Below, piece by piece: positions 17,938-28,292 of a stretch of 64,000 nucleotides of DNA. Origin of the DNA: Pseudomonas grimontii (GTDB lineage: Bacteria > Pseudomonadota > Gammaproteobacteria > Pseudomonadales > Pseudomonadaceae); assembly GCF_007858185.1 (NCBI RefSeq), contig NZ_VFES01000020.1, positions 1 through 64,000 on the forward strand, in the 5' to 3' direction. Each line of letters begins with the position of its first letter. The stretch's first letter is position 1. A program made the position numbers and the translations under genes. The notes below the pieces were generated by a model. That model did not search any database. It was not told the DNA's origin and was given only the letters and a program-made list of their open reading frames with translations.

Positions 17938-19119
17938 TTAGAGCTCTACCACGACCGCTTGGGAAGCACGTGTCGCCTTGGCCCGAGCCGCTTCAATCGA
18001 CTCATCCCGCGCCAATGCCACGCCCATGCGGCGCTGGCCATTCACTTGCGGCTTGCCAAACAGACGCAACGCCGTGTCCGGCTCGCTCAAGGCGGCGCCG
18101 AGGTTGGCGAATGCGGTCTGGGTCGACTGCCCCTCCACCAGAATCACCGCCGAAGCCGAAGGCCCGAACTGACGGATCAACGGGATTGGCAGGCCCAGGA
18201 TGGCGCGCGCATGCAGGGCAAACTGCGACAGGTCCTGGGAAATCAGGGTCACCAGACCGGTGTCATGGGGGCGCGGCGACACTTCGCTGAACCACACCTG
18301 ATCGCCCTTGATGAACAGCTCCACCCCAAACAGGCCACGACCGCCCAACGCCTCGGTCACCGCCTTGGCCACGCGCTCGGACTCAGCCAGGGCAATCGGG
18401 CTCATGGCTTGCGGCTGCCAGGATTCCTGGTAGTCGCCCTTCTCCTGACGATGGCCGACCGGCGCACAGAAGGTGGTGCCGCCGATGTGACGCACAGTCA
18501 GCAGGGTGATTTCATAGTCGAAATCGATAAAGCCCTCAATGATCACCCGGCCTTTACCGGCACGCCCGCCTTCCTGGGCGTAGTCCCAGGCTTTCTGTAC
18601 ATCGTCAGCATTGCGCAGCAGGCTCTGGCCCTTGCCCGACGAACTCATCACCGGCTTGACCACGCACGGGAAGCCCAGGTCCTGGACGGCCTTGCTGTAG
18701 TCTTCGAAGGTGTCGGCGAAGTGGTACGGCGAGGTCGGCAAGTCCAGCTCTTCAGCGGCCAGGCGACGGATACCTTCGCGGTTCATGGTCAGCGACGTGG
18801 CGCGGGCGGTCGGGATCACGGTGAAACCTTCGGCCTCCAGCTCCACCAGGGTGGCGGTGGCGATGGCTTCGATTTCCGGCACGATGAAGTGCGGTTTTTC
18901 CGCTTCGATCACCGCACGCAGGGCGGCACCGTCAAGCATGTTGATCACATGGCTGCGGTGGGCAACCTGCATGGCGGGCGCATTCGCGTAGCGATCCACG
19001 GCAATCACTTCAACGCCCAGGCGTTGCAGTTCGATCACCACTTCCTTGCCCAGCTCACCGCAGCCACACAGCAAAACGCGGGTCGCGGTTGGCGACAATG
19101 GAGTTCCGATTCGGGTCAT
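17938..19119 (-). CDS. purT: formate-dependent phosphoribosylglycinamide formyltransferase
   Basis: 393 residues. Uses formate and ATP to formylate GAR in purine synthesis, an alternative to PurN. ATP-grasp enzyme: TRVLLCGCGELGKEVVIELQRLGVEVIAVDRYANAPAMQVAHRS at the N-terminus, FPCVVKPVMSSSGKGQS in the ATP-grasp domain, and EVSPRPHDTGLVTLIS at the catalytic end. Complete. Confidence 0.96.
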   Translation of the reverse strand: MTRIGTPLSPTATRVLLCGCGELGKEVVIELQRLGVEVIAVDRYANAPAMQVAHRSHVINMLDGAALRAVIEAEKPHFIVPEIEAIATATLVELEAEGFTVIPTARATSLTMNREGIRRLAAEELDLPTSPYHFADTFEDYSKAVQDLGFPCVVKPVMSSSGKGQSLLRNADDVQKAWDYAQEGGRAGKGRVIIEGFIDFDYEITLLTVRHIGGTTFCAPVGHRQEKGDYQESWQPQAMSPIALAESERVAKAVTEALGGRGLFGVELFIKGDQVWFSEVSPRPHDTGLVTLISQDLSQFALHARAILGLPIPLIRQFGPSASAVILVEGQSTQTAFANLGAALSEPDTALRLFGKPQVNGQRRMGVALARDESIEAARAKATRASQAVVVEL

Positions 19120-19188
19120 CTCAGGTCCTCAGGGGAGCGGATCATGGGGAGAAAGGCCGGCATTTTACATGAACTGTAAAAATTGGCC

Positions 19189-19656
19189 TCAGTTGGCGAC
19201 GGCCCGCTTGCGGATACGCCAGGCCATGATCAGCCACACCACCGTGACCCCGGCGAATTTCGACGCCAGGGCCGTGCCCACCACGGCAGGTGTGAGTGCG
19301 CCGATCAGGCCGAAAAAGATAAACGTGTCGAGGGGAATGCTCAGCGCCGAACTTATCCACAGGCGGTCGTGGAGCGGGCGCTTGGTGATGCTGAACACCA
19401 GCCAGTCGATGCATTCCGACACCGCGAACGCCGTGGCGCTGGCCAGGGCGATGGACGGGTCGGAGGTGATATATGACAACGCCAGCGCCGCCAGCATGGC
19501 GATGATCGCACCGTGGCCGAAGCGGGTTTGCACCATGTCACGCAGGATAAACACCAGGCCACCCCAGGCCGACCAGATGACATCCAGGTGCGGGGCGGTG
19601 GAGAAGGCGAAGTTGATCAGCACGACGCTGCTGATGTAGGCGATCAGGAAGAGCAT
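19189..19656 (-). CDS. VUT family (YhhQ-like) integral membrane protein
   Basis: 155 residues, mostly hydrophobic: MLFLIAYISSVVLINFAFS, GGLVFILRDMVQTRFGHGAIIAMLAALALSYITS, LASATAFAVSECIDWLVF and FIFFGLIGALTP. The pattern fits the vitamin-uptake/queuosine-precursor transporter-like (VUT) family. Shorter than classical YhhQ; the transported solute is unknown. 69 bases downstream of the purT start, same strand. Confidence 0.7.
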   Translation of the reverse strand: MLFLIAYISSVVLINFAFSTAPHLDVIWSAWGGLVFILRDMVQTRFGHGAIIAMLAALALSYITSDPSIALASATAFAVSECIDWLVFSITKRPLHDRLWISSALSIPLDTFIFFGLIGALTPAVVGTALASKFAGVTVVWLIMAWRIRKRAVAN

Positions 19657-19739
19657 GGGGCGAGGGACCTGTGAACAAGGGGCACAGGGTACTTCACATT
19701 TGGAAATATGTCGTCTGGGAGGGCCTCATCGGGGCATGG

Positions 19740-19929
19740 GTATCTACACAACTTGAGCGAGCCTTCTGCGTAGATACCGTCTTATCCAACACCGCGCAAA
19801 TCCGTAGCAGCTGCCGAGCGCAAGCGAGGCTGCGTCGGCCGCGCCTCGAGCCTGAATCGGCAGCGCGCCTGACGCAGCCTCGCCAAGGCTCGACAGCTGC
19901 GCACTATTCTATTGAAGTTGTGTAGATAC
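19740..19929. repeat. 190-bp element with 15-bp exact terminal inverted repeats
   Basis: Outer ends GTATCTACACAACTT and AAGTTGTGTAGATAC are exact inverses; the centre is a second inverted repeat about 30 bp per arm. An extra GTAGATAC at 19770–19777 can pair with the left end. No coding sequence. It looks like a small non-autonomous repeat of MITE or compound-REP kind. Confidence 0.6.
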
Positions 19930-19936
19930 TCATGCT

Positions 19937-19958
19937 CATCGGGGGCAAGCCCCCGATG
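19937..19958. repeat. single REP palindrome
   Basis: CATCGGGGGC…GCCCCCGATG, a near-perfect palindrome of the main REP family, directly right of the composite element and 9 bases past the DUF1289 stop. Confidence 0.75.
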
Positions 19959-19966
19959 GCGATCTA

Positions 19967-20182
19967 TCAGGCGCCGGATTTACCAGAAACCATAAACACC
20001 AACCCACCCGCCACCGCCCGCTCATGACACAACCCCAACACCACTCGGCGCTCGGAATTGTCCATGCGGCTCCAGCGCGTGATTTCATCCACGGTGCGCT
20101 GGCAGCCGGTGCAAATATCGTCATCATCCAGCGCGCAAATGCTCACGCACGGCGAGGCGACGGGGCGTTCAACTGCACTCAT
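19967..20182 (-). CDS. DUF1289 domain-containing small protein
   Basis: 71 residues. The DUF1289 motif is plain: SPCVSICALDDDDICTGCQRTVDEITRW, with four cysteines that could bind a metal or Fe-S cluster, followed by ERRVVLGLCHERAV. Function unknown. Its ATG overlaps the stop of the gamma-carbonic anhydrase gene (ATGA, 20179–20182), so it is translationally coupled to it. Confidence 0.85.
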   Translation of the reverse strand: MSAVERPVASPCVSICALDDDDICTGCQRTVDEITRWSRMDNSERRVVLGLCHERAVAGGLVFMVSGKSGA

Positions 20183-20703
20183 TCTTCCTGCTCAACCAGA
20201 TCCCGTGCGTAACGCTGGGCGTTATGCACGTAGTGTGCGGCGCTGGCTTCGAGCATGCGTTTTTGCGCGTCAGTCAATTCACGCACCACTTTGCCCGGCG
20301 AGCCCATCACCAGGGAACCATCGGGGATTTCCTTGCCTTCACCGATCAACGAATTGGCGCCGATGATGCAGTGCTTGCCGATCTTCGCGCCGTTGAGGAT
20401 CACCGCGTTGATACCGATCAGGCTGTAATCGTCGACCGTGCAGCCGTGCAACATGGCGTTATGGCCGATGGTCACGCCGGTGCCCAGGGTGAGTGGGTAG
20501 CCCATGTCGGTGTGCATCACGCTGCCGTCCTGCACGTTGCTGTTCCTGCCGATCAGGATCAGCTCGTTGTCGCCGCGCAGCACCGCGTTGAACCAGACGT
20601 TGGCGCCCTCCTCCAGCTTGACCTTGCCCACCAGCGTGGCATTCGGCGCCACCCAGCTGTGTGGATGCGTCTCGACGCGGGCGTCGCCCAGGCGGTATTT
20701 CAT
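20179..20703 (-). CDS. gamma-carbonic anhydrase family protein
   Basis: 174 residues of left-handed beta-helix (hexapeptide repeat) protein. GANVWFNAVLRGDNELILIGRNSNVQDGSVMHTD, TIGHNAMLHGCTVDDYSLIGINAVIL and GSPGKVVREL are typical of the YrdA/PaaY-like gamma-CA group; the metal-binding histidines fall in HTDMG, IGHN and LHGC. Enzymatic activity cannot be judged from sequence. Upstream lies the Nudix CoA pyrophosphatase gene; downstream the DUF1289 gene overlaps by 4 bases. Confidence 0.88.
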   Translation of the reverse strand: MKYRLGDARVETHPHSWVAPNATLVGKVKLEEGANVWFNAVLRGDNELILIGRNSNVQDGSVMHTDMGYPLTLGTGVTIGHNAMLHGCTVDDYSLIGINAVILNGAKIGKHCIIGANSLIGEGKEIPDGSLVMGSPGKVVRELTDAQKRMLEASAAHYVHNAQRYARDLVEQEE

Positions 20704-20738
20704 GGTTTTCCCTCACGGCTGGCCGTTCAAGCGACGGC

Positions 20739-21341
20739 TTAGGTATTGATGAAGCTCTTGGGCGGCTGGTGCAGGCTGATCTTGGCGTCGTCATAAAGCA
20801 GGTTGATCAACTCGACGATCATGATTGCCGTCAGGCCCCAGATCTTGTATTCGCCGAAGCGATAGCTGGGCACGTACCAACTGCGGCCCTGGTAATCGAT
20901 TCGGTGGGTATGTTCGCGCGGGTCCTGTCGGAAAAAATCCAGGGGCACGCTGAAGACGGCGGCAATCTCGGCATCGTTGGCCAGGTATTCGACGTAATCG
21001 GGGATTACCCCCACATAGGGCGTGACCCGGATGCCGTGCAGGGAGATCAGCGGGCTCAGCGGGCCGATGACTTCCACCAGGCCGGGGGGCAGGCCGATTT
21101 CTTCTTCGGCTTCACGCAGGGCGGTAAAGATCAGGTCCGGGTCTTCGGGGTCGCGACGCCCGCCGGGAAAGGCCACTTCGCCACCATGGGTCGACAGGCC
21201 GCTGGCGCGCAGGGTCAGGATCAGCTCAGGTTCGTCACTGCGGGTAATCGGCACCAGCACCGCGGCCTCGGGGAAACGCCCGTCGGTTTCCAGCGTGTGG
21301 GGGGTGTGATTGCTTACCCGGCGAAGTAGCTCGTCCAGCAT
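20739..21341 (-). CDS. Nudix hydrolase, CoA pyrophosphatase type
   Basis: 200 residues. The Nudix box GGRRDPEDPDLIFTALREAEEEIGLPPG is preceded by the LRASGLSTHGGEVAFPGG segment that marks the CoA-pyrophosphatase (NudL/UPF0035) subgroup, which cleaves CoA to phosphopantetheine and 3',5'-ADP. MLDELLRRVSNHTPH is the usual start. Divergent from the next Nudix gene, with 146 bases between the two starts. Confidence 0.88.
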   Translation of the reverse strand: MLDELLRRVSNHTPHTLETDGRFPEAAVLVPITRSDEPELILTLRASGLSTHGGEVAFPGGRRDPEDPDLIFTALREAEEEIGLPPGLVEVIGPLSPLISLHGIRVTPYVGVIPDYVEYLANDAEIAAVFSVPLDFFRQDPREHTHRIDYQGRSWYVPSYRFGEYKIWGLTAIMIVELINLLYDDAKISLHQPPKSFINT

Positions 21342-21487
21342 GAGTCATCTCGGTCTGTTGGCTACCTTGCATCATGCACCAAAGCCGCCGGGTGCCCAAC
21401 CCCAAAACCCGAGGCATGTCGCTAAACGACAACTTGCAGGGCCCTGCCGGCCAAGCCAAGATAGACGCACTTTCCAGGAACCCCAGC

Positions 21488-22036
21488 ATGAATTTCTGCA
21501 GCCAGTGCGGTAAACCGGTTACCCAACGCATTCCCGAAGGCGACGCCCGCCTGCGGTTTGTGTGTGATCACTGTTCGACCATTCACTACCAGAACCCCAA
21601 TATCGTCGCCGGTACCGTGCCGGTGTGGGGCGATAAGGTGCTGCTGTGCCGCCGCGCCATTGAGCCGCGCCTGGGTTACTGGACCCTGCCCGCAGGCTTT
21701 ATGGAAAACGGCGAGACCGTGGAACAGGCCGCCCTGCGCGAAACCCTCGAAGAAGCCTGTGCCCGCGTATGCAACCTGAGCATCTACACCCTGATCGATG
21801 TGCCGCACATCAGCCAGGTGCATATCTTCTACCGTGCCGAACTGGTCGACCTGGACTTCGCCGCTGGCCCCGAAAGCCTTGAAGTGCAGCTGTTCGATGA
21901 GGCTGACATCCCTTGGTCCGAGCTGGCTTTCCGTACGGTCGGGCGTACCCTAGAATACTTTTTCGCTGACCGCCGCCAGCAGTCGTTCCCGGTGCGCAGC
22001 GAAGCCGTGCCACCTCTTTCAAAGCCCGCCCAATAA
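21488..22036 (+). CDS. Nudix hydrolase with N-terminal zinc ribbon
   Basis: 182 residues. Begins MNFCSQCGKPV: Cys4, Cys7, Cys26 and Cys29 form a zinc-ribbon pair, as in NADH pyrophosphatase-like Nudix proteins, followed by the Nudix box LPAGFMENGETVEQAALRETLEEACARV. I use the ATG at 21488, preceded by AGGAA, instead of the longer frame that starts at 21374 and lacks a ribosome site. Substrate unknown. The L,D-transpeptidase gene follows 37 bases later. Confidence 0.9.
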   Translation: MNFCSQCGKPVTQRIPEGDARLRFVCDHCSTIHYQNPNIVAGTVPVWGDKVLLCRRAIEPRLGYWTLPAGFMENGETVEQAALRETLEEACARVCNLSIYTLIDVPHISQVHIFYRAELVDLDFAAGPESLEVQLFDEADIPWSELAFRTVGRTLEYFFADRRQQSFPVRSEAVPPLSKPAQ

Positions 22037-22073
22037 CCGTTCGGCAGCTCGTCGCCACAGGGATACCGTTTTA

Positions 22074-22577
22074 ATGCGTTGGTTGCTTGCTCTGATCTGC
22101 CTGTCGTTCGCCACGCTGTCGCCAGCCTCTACCGTGGAAACCCTGGGCGGCAAGACGGTCGAAAAAGTCCTGGTGCTCAAGTCCGCCCATCAATTGCAGT
22201 TGATCAACGACGGAAAGCCCCTCAAGACCTACCGGATTTCCCTGGGCAAAAACCCCAAGGGCCACAAGCTGATCGAGGGCGACCGCCGCACCCCGGAAGG
22301 CCTGTACTGGATCGACTGGCGCAAGACCAGCGACCGCTACTACCTGTCCATGCACATCTCCTACCCCAATATCAGCGACGCCGCCCGCGCCCGCCGCGAA
22401 GGCGTGAAGCCCGGCAGCATGATCATGATCCACGGCACGCCCGACACCGAAGAGTACCCGGAGCAGTGGTTCCACACCCTGGACTGGACCGACGGCTGCA
22501 TCGGCATGCGTAACGTCGACATGCGCGAAGTCTGGAACCTGGTCAAGGACGGCACGCTGATCGAGATCCGCCCGTAA
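22074..22577 (+). CDS. L,D-transpeptidase (YkuD) family protein
   Basis: 167 residues with a signal peptide (MRWLLALICLSFATLSPAS). The YkuD catalytic region has His120 (SMIMIHGTPD) and Cys142 in WTDGCIGMRN, a variant of the usual SHGCIRM. Such enzymes form 3-3 crosslinks in peptidoglycan or attach lipoproteins; relatives of this short type (YafK/ErfK-like) may instead be hydrolytic. Complete. Confidence 0.88.
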   Translation: MRWLLALICLSFATLSPASTVETLGGKTVEKVLVLKSAHQLQLINDGKPLKTYRISLGKNPKGHKLIEGDRRTPEGLYWIDWRKTSDRYYLSMHISYPNISDAARARREGVKPGSMIMIHGTPDTEEYPEQWFHTLDWTDGCIGMRNVDMREVWNLVKDGTLIEIRP

Positions 22578-22693
22578 ATCTTCGACCGTTCGTAATTTAA
22601 TTAAAAAATATTTCCCTCCCCCGCCAACGCGTGCCGGTGAATACCAATTCACCGAGCGGGCTGCGCACCTCTGCGCTCGATACAGACCTCTCT

Positions 22694-22783
22694 AATACCA
22701 CTTGATACCCAGCACCATTAAGGTGCCCTGAAACCGGCACCTGCACCGTTTTAGCTGCATTGACATGGTATTTAAGTGGTATT
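22694..22783. promoter_or_regulatory. inverted pair of GntR-type (NagR) operator boxes
   Basis: AATACCACTTGATACC (22694–22709) and GGTATTTAAGTGGTATT (22767–22783) are inverted copies of the same box (inverse of the second: AATACCACTTAAATACC). They lie 58–147 bases before the ATG of the GntR regulator at the head of the nag genes, a suitable place for autoregulation and control of the operon. That NagR binds them is inference. Confidence 0.65.
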
Positions 22784-22840
22784 AATTTCCGGCCAATACC
22801 GGGCGACAACACTCCAATAACCGCATCGGAAACCTCATAG

Positions 22841-23599
22841 ATGAACCCCATCCTGACGCTGCGTCCCGACGACAAACAATCCACGCCGCTGTACCTGCAA
22901 TTGGCCCGCAACCTGGAAGCGGCGATCCATGCCGGGCAGTGGAAATCCGAACAGGCCCTGCCCTCGGAACGCGCCCTCAGCGAACAGTTGAGCATTTCGC
23001 GGGTGACCGCCCGTAAAGCGTTGGAAGTATTGTTCGCCCAAGGCCTGATCCGCCGCAGCCAGGGCTCCGGCACGTTTATCACGCCACGCCTGGAGCAGCC
23101 GCTGTCGCGCTTGTCGGGGTTCAGCGAGATGTTGCGCCTCAAGGGCTTTGTGCCCAGCTCCCAATGGCTGGAGCGCGAAATCACCCCGCCGACCCATGAA
23201 GAACTGATCCGCCTGTGCCTGTCACCGACCGACAAAGTCGCGCGTCTCAAACGCCTGCGTAAGGCCGACGACACGGTGATGGCGATCGAGATGACCGCCA
23301 TGCCGGCCTCGGTGCTGCCGCAGCCGCAAGCCATCGGTAATTCGTTGTACGAATACCTGGAAGGCATCGGCAAACCCATCGTCCGCGCCTTGCAACATAT
23401 CCAGGCGATCAACGCCTCGGACGAGTTCGCCAGACTGGTGGGCATCGCCCCCGGCACCGCCATGCTGCTGATGACCCGTGTCGGCTACACCGCCGACAAC
23501 ACGCCGATCGAAATCACCGACACCTACTGCCGCAACGACTACTACGACTTTGTCGCAGAGCTTCGCCGTTATGACTTTGCCGCCGAGTTGCGGCCTTAG
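22841..23599 (+). CDS. nagR: GntR family (HutC/NagR type) repressor of GlcNAc use
   Basis: 252 residues. N-terminal winged helix (PLYLQLARNLEAAIHAGQWKSEQALPSERALSEQLSISRVTARKALEVLFAQGLIRRSQGSGTFI) and a C-terminal UTRA effector domain (residues about 95–240, ending ITDTYCRNDYYDFVAEL). UTRA repressors of this kind bind GlcN-6-P or GlcNAc-6-P. The gene heads nagA-nagB-nagF-nagE, 10 bases before nagA, and has the operator pair upstream. Confidence 0.9.
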   Translation: MNPILTLRPDDKQSTPLYLQLARNLEAAIHAGQWKSEQALPSERALSEQLSISRVTARKALEVLFAQGLIRRSQGSGTFITPRLEQPLSRLSGFSEMLRLKGFVPSSQWLEREITPPTHEELIRLCLSPTDKVARLKRLRKADDTVMAIEMTAMPASVLPQPQAIGNSLYEYLEGIGKPIVRALQHIQAINASDEFARLVGIAPGTAMLLMTRVGYTADNTPIEITDTYCRNDYYDFVAELRRYDFAAELRP

Positions 23600-23609
23600 A
23601 GAACTGCCC

Positions 23610-24696
<1,087 letters not shown>

Positions 24697-24716
<20 letters not shown>

Positions 24717-25719
24717 AGAGGCCTTGGCCTCCTGTGACGCCGTCGCGGCGCAACTGCAACGCCTGGACCCGCTGCTGGAGGACGTCGCCGGCCGCCTGCG
24801 CCGCCAACCGCCACAAGTGGCGATGACCATTGCGCGCGGCAGTTCGGACCACGCCGCCAGCTACTTCGCCTACCTGGCCATGCAGCATGTCGGCATTCCG
24901 GTGGCGTCGTTGCCGATGTCGGTGGTGACCTTGTTGCAAGCGCCGATGAAAGTCAGCGGCCAAGTGGCGTTCGGTTTCTCCCAGTCGGGGCAAAGCCCGG
25001 ACCTGGTCAACAGCCTGCGCCTGCTGCGCAAACGGGGTGCCTTGAGCATTTCGCTGGTCAACGCCGAAGACTCTCCGCTGGAAGCCGCCTGCGAATTCCA
25101 TGTGCCGCTGTGCGCCGGGCCGGAACTCAGCGTGGCCGCGACCAAAAGCTTTATCGCCACCCTCAGCGCCAGCGCACTGTTGATCGGCCACTGGAACCAG
25201 GAGCCCGACTTGCTGCAAGCCTGCCAGGCCCTGCCCGCAGGCCTGCGTGAAGCCGCCGGGCAGGACTGGACGCACGCCATCGAGGCGCTGCGTGGCTGCC
25301 AGCAACTGATGGTGATCGGCCGTGGCGCCGGTTTTGCCATCGCCCAGGAAGCCGCGCTCAAGCTCAAGGAAACCTCGGCGATCCAGGCCGAAGCCTTCAG
25401 CAGCGCCGAGGTGCGCCACGGGCCGATGGCCTTGATCGGCGCGGACTACCCGCTGCTGGTGTTCGCGCCACGGGGTGCCGAGCAAGCCGGCTTGTTGAGC
25501 CTGGCCGCCGATATGCGTCAACGCGGTGCCCGCGTGCTGCTCGCCGCGCCGGACGATATCGCCGAACGCGACCTGACCCTGAGCCGCGCCGAACACCCGA
25601 GCCTCGACCCGATCCTGGCGATCATGAGTTTCTACGTCATGGCTGCGGGACTCGCGGTCGCCCGGGGCATGGACCCGGACCAGCCGCGCCACCTGAGCAA
25701 AGTCACCCGCACTCACTGA
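24697..25719 (+). CDS. nagB-II: SIS-domain glucosamine-6-phosphate deaminase (NagB-II type)
   Basis: 340 residues, two SIS domains like the isomerase half of GlmS but without the glutaminase domain: FSQSGQSPDLVNSLR, AGPELSVAATKSFIATLSA and LKLKETSAIQAEAFSSAEVRHGPMALI. In nag operons this type converts GlcN-6-P to fructose-6-P and ammonia. The start is a TTG at 24697: AAGGAG lies 6 bases before it, inside the end of nagA, while the ATG four codons later is too far from it. Placed between nagA and the PTS genes. Confidence 0.88.
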
Positions 25720-25740
25720 GTCGATTGCCGCGTTTTCCTG

Positions 25741-28266
25741 ATGAGTACCGTGCCCATGTCCAACAACAATAATGAACTGACCCTCAGCGCCCCCCTCAGT
25801 GGGCCGGTGCTGGCCCTGGGCAACGTGCCTGACGAGGTGTTCGCCAGCGGCGCCATGGGCGACGGCACGGCTATCGACCCGCTCAACGATTGCCTGCATG
25901 CGCCGTGTGATGGCGTGGTCATCCATGTCGCCCGCACCGGCCATGCCTTGACGATTCGTGCCGACAACGGCGCCGAAGTGCTGCTGCACATCGGCATCGA
26001 CACGGTCGAATTGAACGGCGAAGGGTTTGCCCTGCTGGTCAAGCAAGGCGCCCGGGTCTGCAATGGGCAGGCGCTGGTGCGCTTTGATCTGGACCGTATC
26101 GCCCGCCAGTGCAAAAGCCTGATCAGCCTGATCATCCTCACCAATGGTGAACACTTTGAACTGCGCCCGCTTGCCGCGAAAACCGTCAAGCTGGGCGAAC
26201 CGCTGTTGCAGGTCGTGCCACGTGCCACCGCGCCACTGCAAACGGCTGTGGATGACGCCGTCGCCGAAGTCAGCGCCAGCGTGCGCGTGACTCACCGTGG
26301 CGGCCTGCACGCACGGCCAGCGGCGTTAGTCCGCAAGACCGCCCAGGGTTTCAGCAGCCAGGCAAAGGTGCACTTCGGCGCCAAGTCGGCGGCTTGCGAC
26401 AGCCTGATCGGCCTGATGGGGCTGGGCATTGGTGAAGGTGACGAGGTGCGCGTGAGCTGTCGCGGCAAGGACGCCGAGGCCGCGCTGCAGGCGCTGGTCG
26501 CGGCCTTGTCCGCCGCCATTAAGGAAGACCACCACGCACCGGTCGTCGCCATGCCACGCCGGGTAAATACTGAAGTTGATGTGCTGCAGGGCGTGTGTGC
26601 GGCACCGGGCCTGGTCTGCGGGCCGTTGTTCCGGTTGGCGGCTATCGAGTTGCCGTCAGACCCCGGCAATCACGTCACCGACGAACAACTGCAACGCCTG
26701 GACACGGCCCTGGAGCAGGTGCGCGGTGAAATCCGCAGCACCCTGGACCACGCTCGCCAACGCAAGGCCGTCGAAGAAGAAGAGATCTTCGCCGCCCACT
26801 TGGCCCTGCTCGAAGACCCCGCCCTGCTGGAGGCCGCCACCGATGCCATCGAACACGGCAGCGCCGCCACCCACGCCTGGCGCGATGCGATCCAGGCGCA
26901 GTGCGCGGTATTACTGGCCCTGGGTAAACCGCTGTTCGCCGAACGCGCCAACGACCTGCGCGACCTGCAACAACGGGTCCTGCGCGCACTGTTGGGCGAA
27001 GCCTGGCATTTCGAATTGCCTGCGGGGGCGATTGTCAGTGCCCATGAACTAACCCCTTCGGATTTGCTGCAACTGAGCGCGCAACAGACTGCCGGGATCT
27101 GCATGGCCGAAGGCGGCGCCACCTCCCATGTGGCGATCCTGGCGCGGGGCAAGGGCTTGCCTTGCGTGGTCGCCCTGGGTGCTGAAGTGCTCGCTGTGCC
27201 TCAAGGCCAGCGCGTGGTGCTCGACGCGGTCAACGGCCGCCTGGAGCTGGCCCCCAGCGAGGCGCGCCATGCCGAAGTACACCAGATGCGTGACGCACAA
27301 AAACTGCGCCGCCAGCAACAGCAGGCCCAAGCCCAATCGCCGGCCCTGACCCGCGACGGCGTGAGCATCGAAGTCGCCGCCAATGTGGCGTCGAGTGCCG
27401 AGGCGCACATAGCGTTTGAAAACGGCGCCGATGGCGTCGGCCTGCTGCGCACCGAATTCCTTTTTGTCGACCGCCGCACCGCGCCGGATGAACAGGAACA
27501 ACGCCACGCCTATCAAGCCGTGCTGGACGCCATGGGGGACAAATCCGTGATCATCCGCACCATCGACGTCGGCGGCGACAAGCAGCTCGACTACCTGCCG
27601 CTGCCCGTCGAAGCCAACCCGGTGCTGGGCCTGCGCGGTATCCGCATGGCCCAGGTACGTCCGGAACTGCTCGACCAGCAACTGCGGGCGCTGCTGCAGG
27701 TTTCGCCGTTGGCGCGCTGCCGCATCCTGCTGCCGATGGTCAGCGAAGTCGACGAACTGCTGCAGATTCGCCAGCGCCTGGATGAGTTGTGTGCCGAATT
27801 GGAACTGACCCAACGCCCCGAGCTGGGGGTGATGATCGAAGTGCCCGCCGCGGCGCTGATGGCCGAGCAATTGGCCGAGTACGCGGACTTCCTGTCCATC
27901 GGCACCAATGACCTGTCCCAGTACACCCTGGCCATGGACCGCGACCACGCCGGCCTCGCCGCGCGTGTCGATGCCTTGCACCCAGCCTTGCTCCGATTGA
28001 TCGCCCAGACCTGCACCGGCGCGTCCAAACACGGGCGTTGGGTCGGCGTGTGCGGCGCCTTGGCGTCCGACCCGCTGGCGACCCCGGCGCTGATCGGCCT
28101 GGGCGTCAGCGAGCTGTCCGTCAGCCCGCCGCAAATCGCAGAAATCAAGGACCGCGTCCGCCACCTGGACGCGGCGCAATGCCGGCAACTCAGCCAAGGC
28201 CTGCTTGACCTGAGCAGCGCCAGGGCAGTTCGCCAAGCCTGTCAACACCACTGGCCGCTGAGCTGA
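25741..28266 (+). CDS. nagF: PTS multiphosphoryl transfer protein EIIA-HPr-EI (GlcNAc)
   Basis: 841 residues with three PTS modules. EIIA of the Crr type (residues 1–150, phospho-His83 in LLHIGIDTVEL), HPr (about 180–265, His190 in GGLHARPAALV) and enzyme I (about 280–840, His463 in GGATSHVAILARGKG; PEP-binding RTEFLFVDR and GTNDLSQYTLAMDRDH). It carries phosphate from PEP to NagE in one polypeptide. A second ATG at 25756 (MSNNNNEL) is an equally possible start; neither has a clear ribosome site. A paralogue is encoded at 42339–44864. Confidence 0.94.
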   Translation: MSTVPMSNNNNELTLSAPLSGPVLALGNVPDEVFASGAMGDGTAIDPLNDCLHAPCDGVVIHVARTGHALTIRADNGAEVLLHIGIDTVELNGEGFALLVKQGARVCNGQALVRFDLDRIARQCKSLISLIILTNGEHFELRPLAAKTVKLGEPLLQVVPRATAPLQTAVDDAVAEVSASVRVTHRGGLHARPAALVRKTAQGFSSQAKVHFGAKSAACDSLIGLMGLGIGEGDEVRVSCRGKDAEAALQALVAALSAAIKEDHHAPVVAMPRRVNTEVDVLQGVCAAPGLVCGPLFRLAAIELPSDPGNHVTDEQLQRLDTALEQVRGEIRSTLDHARQRKAVEEEEIFAAHLALLEDPALLEAATDAIEHGSAATHAWRDAIQAQCAVLLALGKPLFAERANDLRDLQQRVLRALLGEAWHFELPAGAIVSAHELTPSDLLQLSAQQTAGICMAEGGATSHVAILARGKGLPCVVALGAEVLAVPQGQRVVLDAVNGRLELAPSEARHAEVHQMRDAQKLRRQQQQAQAQSPALTRDGVSIEVAANVASSAEAHIAFENGADGVGLLRTEFLFVDRRTAPDEQEQRHAYQAVLDAMGDKSVIIRTIDVGGDKQLDYLPLPVEANPVLGLRGIRMAQVRPELLDQQLRALLQVSPLARCRILLPMVSEVDELLQIRQRLDELCAELELTQRPELGVMIEVPAAALMAEQLAEYADFLSIGTNDLSQYTLAMDRDHAGLAARVDALHPALLRLIAQTCTGASKHGRWVGVCGALASDPLATPALIGLGVSELSVSPPQIAEIKDRVRHLDAAQCRQLSQGLLDLSSARAVRQACQHHWPLS

Positions 28267-28292
28267 CAACAACAAGAAAAAGGAGACCCGCC

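Larger units (their letters stand above)
19657..19966. other. 310-base gap holding a composite palindromic element and a REP
   Basis: No gene seen. GTATCTACACAACTT (19740–19754) and its exact inverse AAGTTGTGTAGATAC (19915–19929) bracket an inner inverted pair, GCAGCTGCCGAGCGC … GGCTCGACAGCTGC with GCGAGGCTGCGTC / GACGCAGCCTCGC (about 19806–19901). A single REP palindrome abuts it on the right. See findings. Confidence 0.7.
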
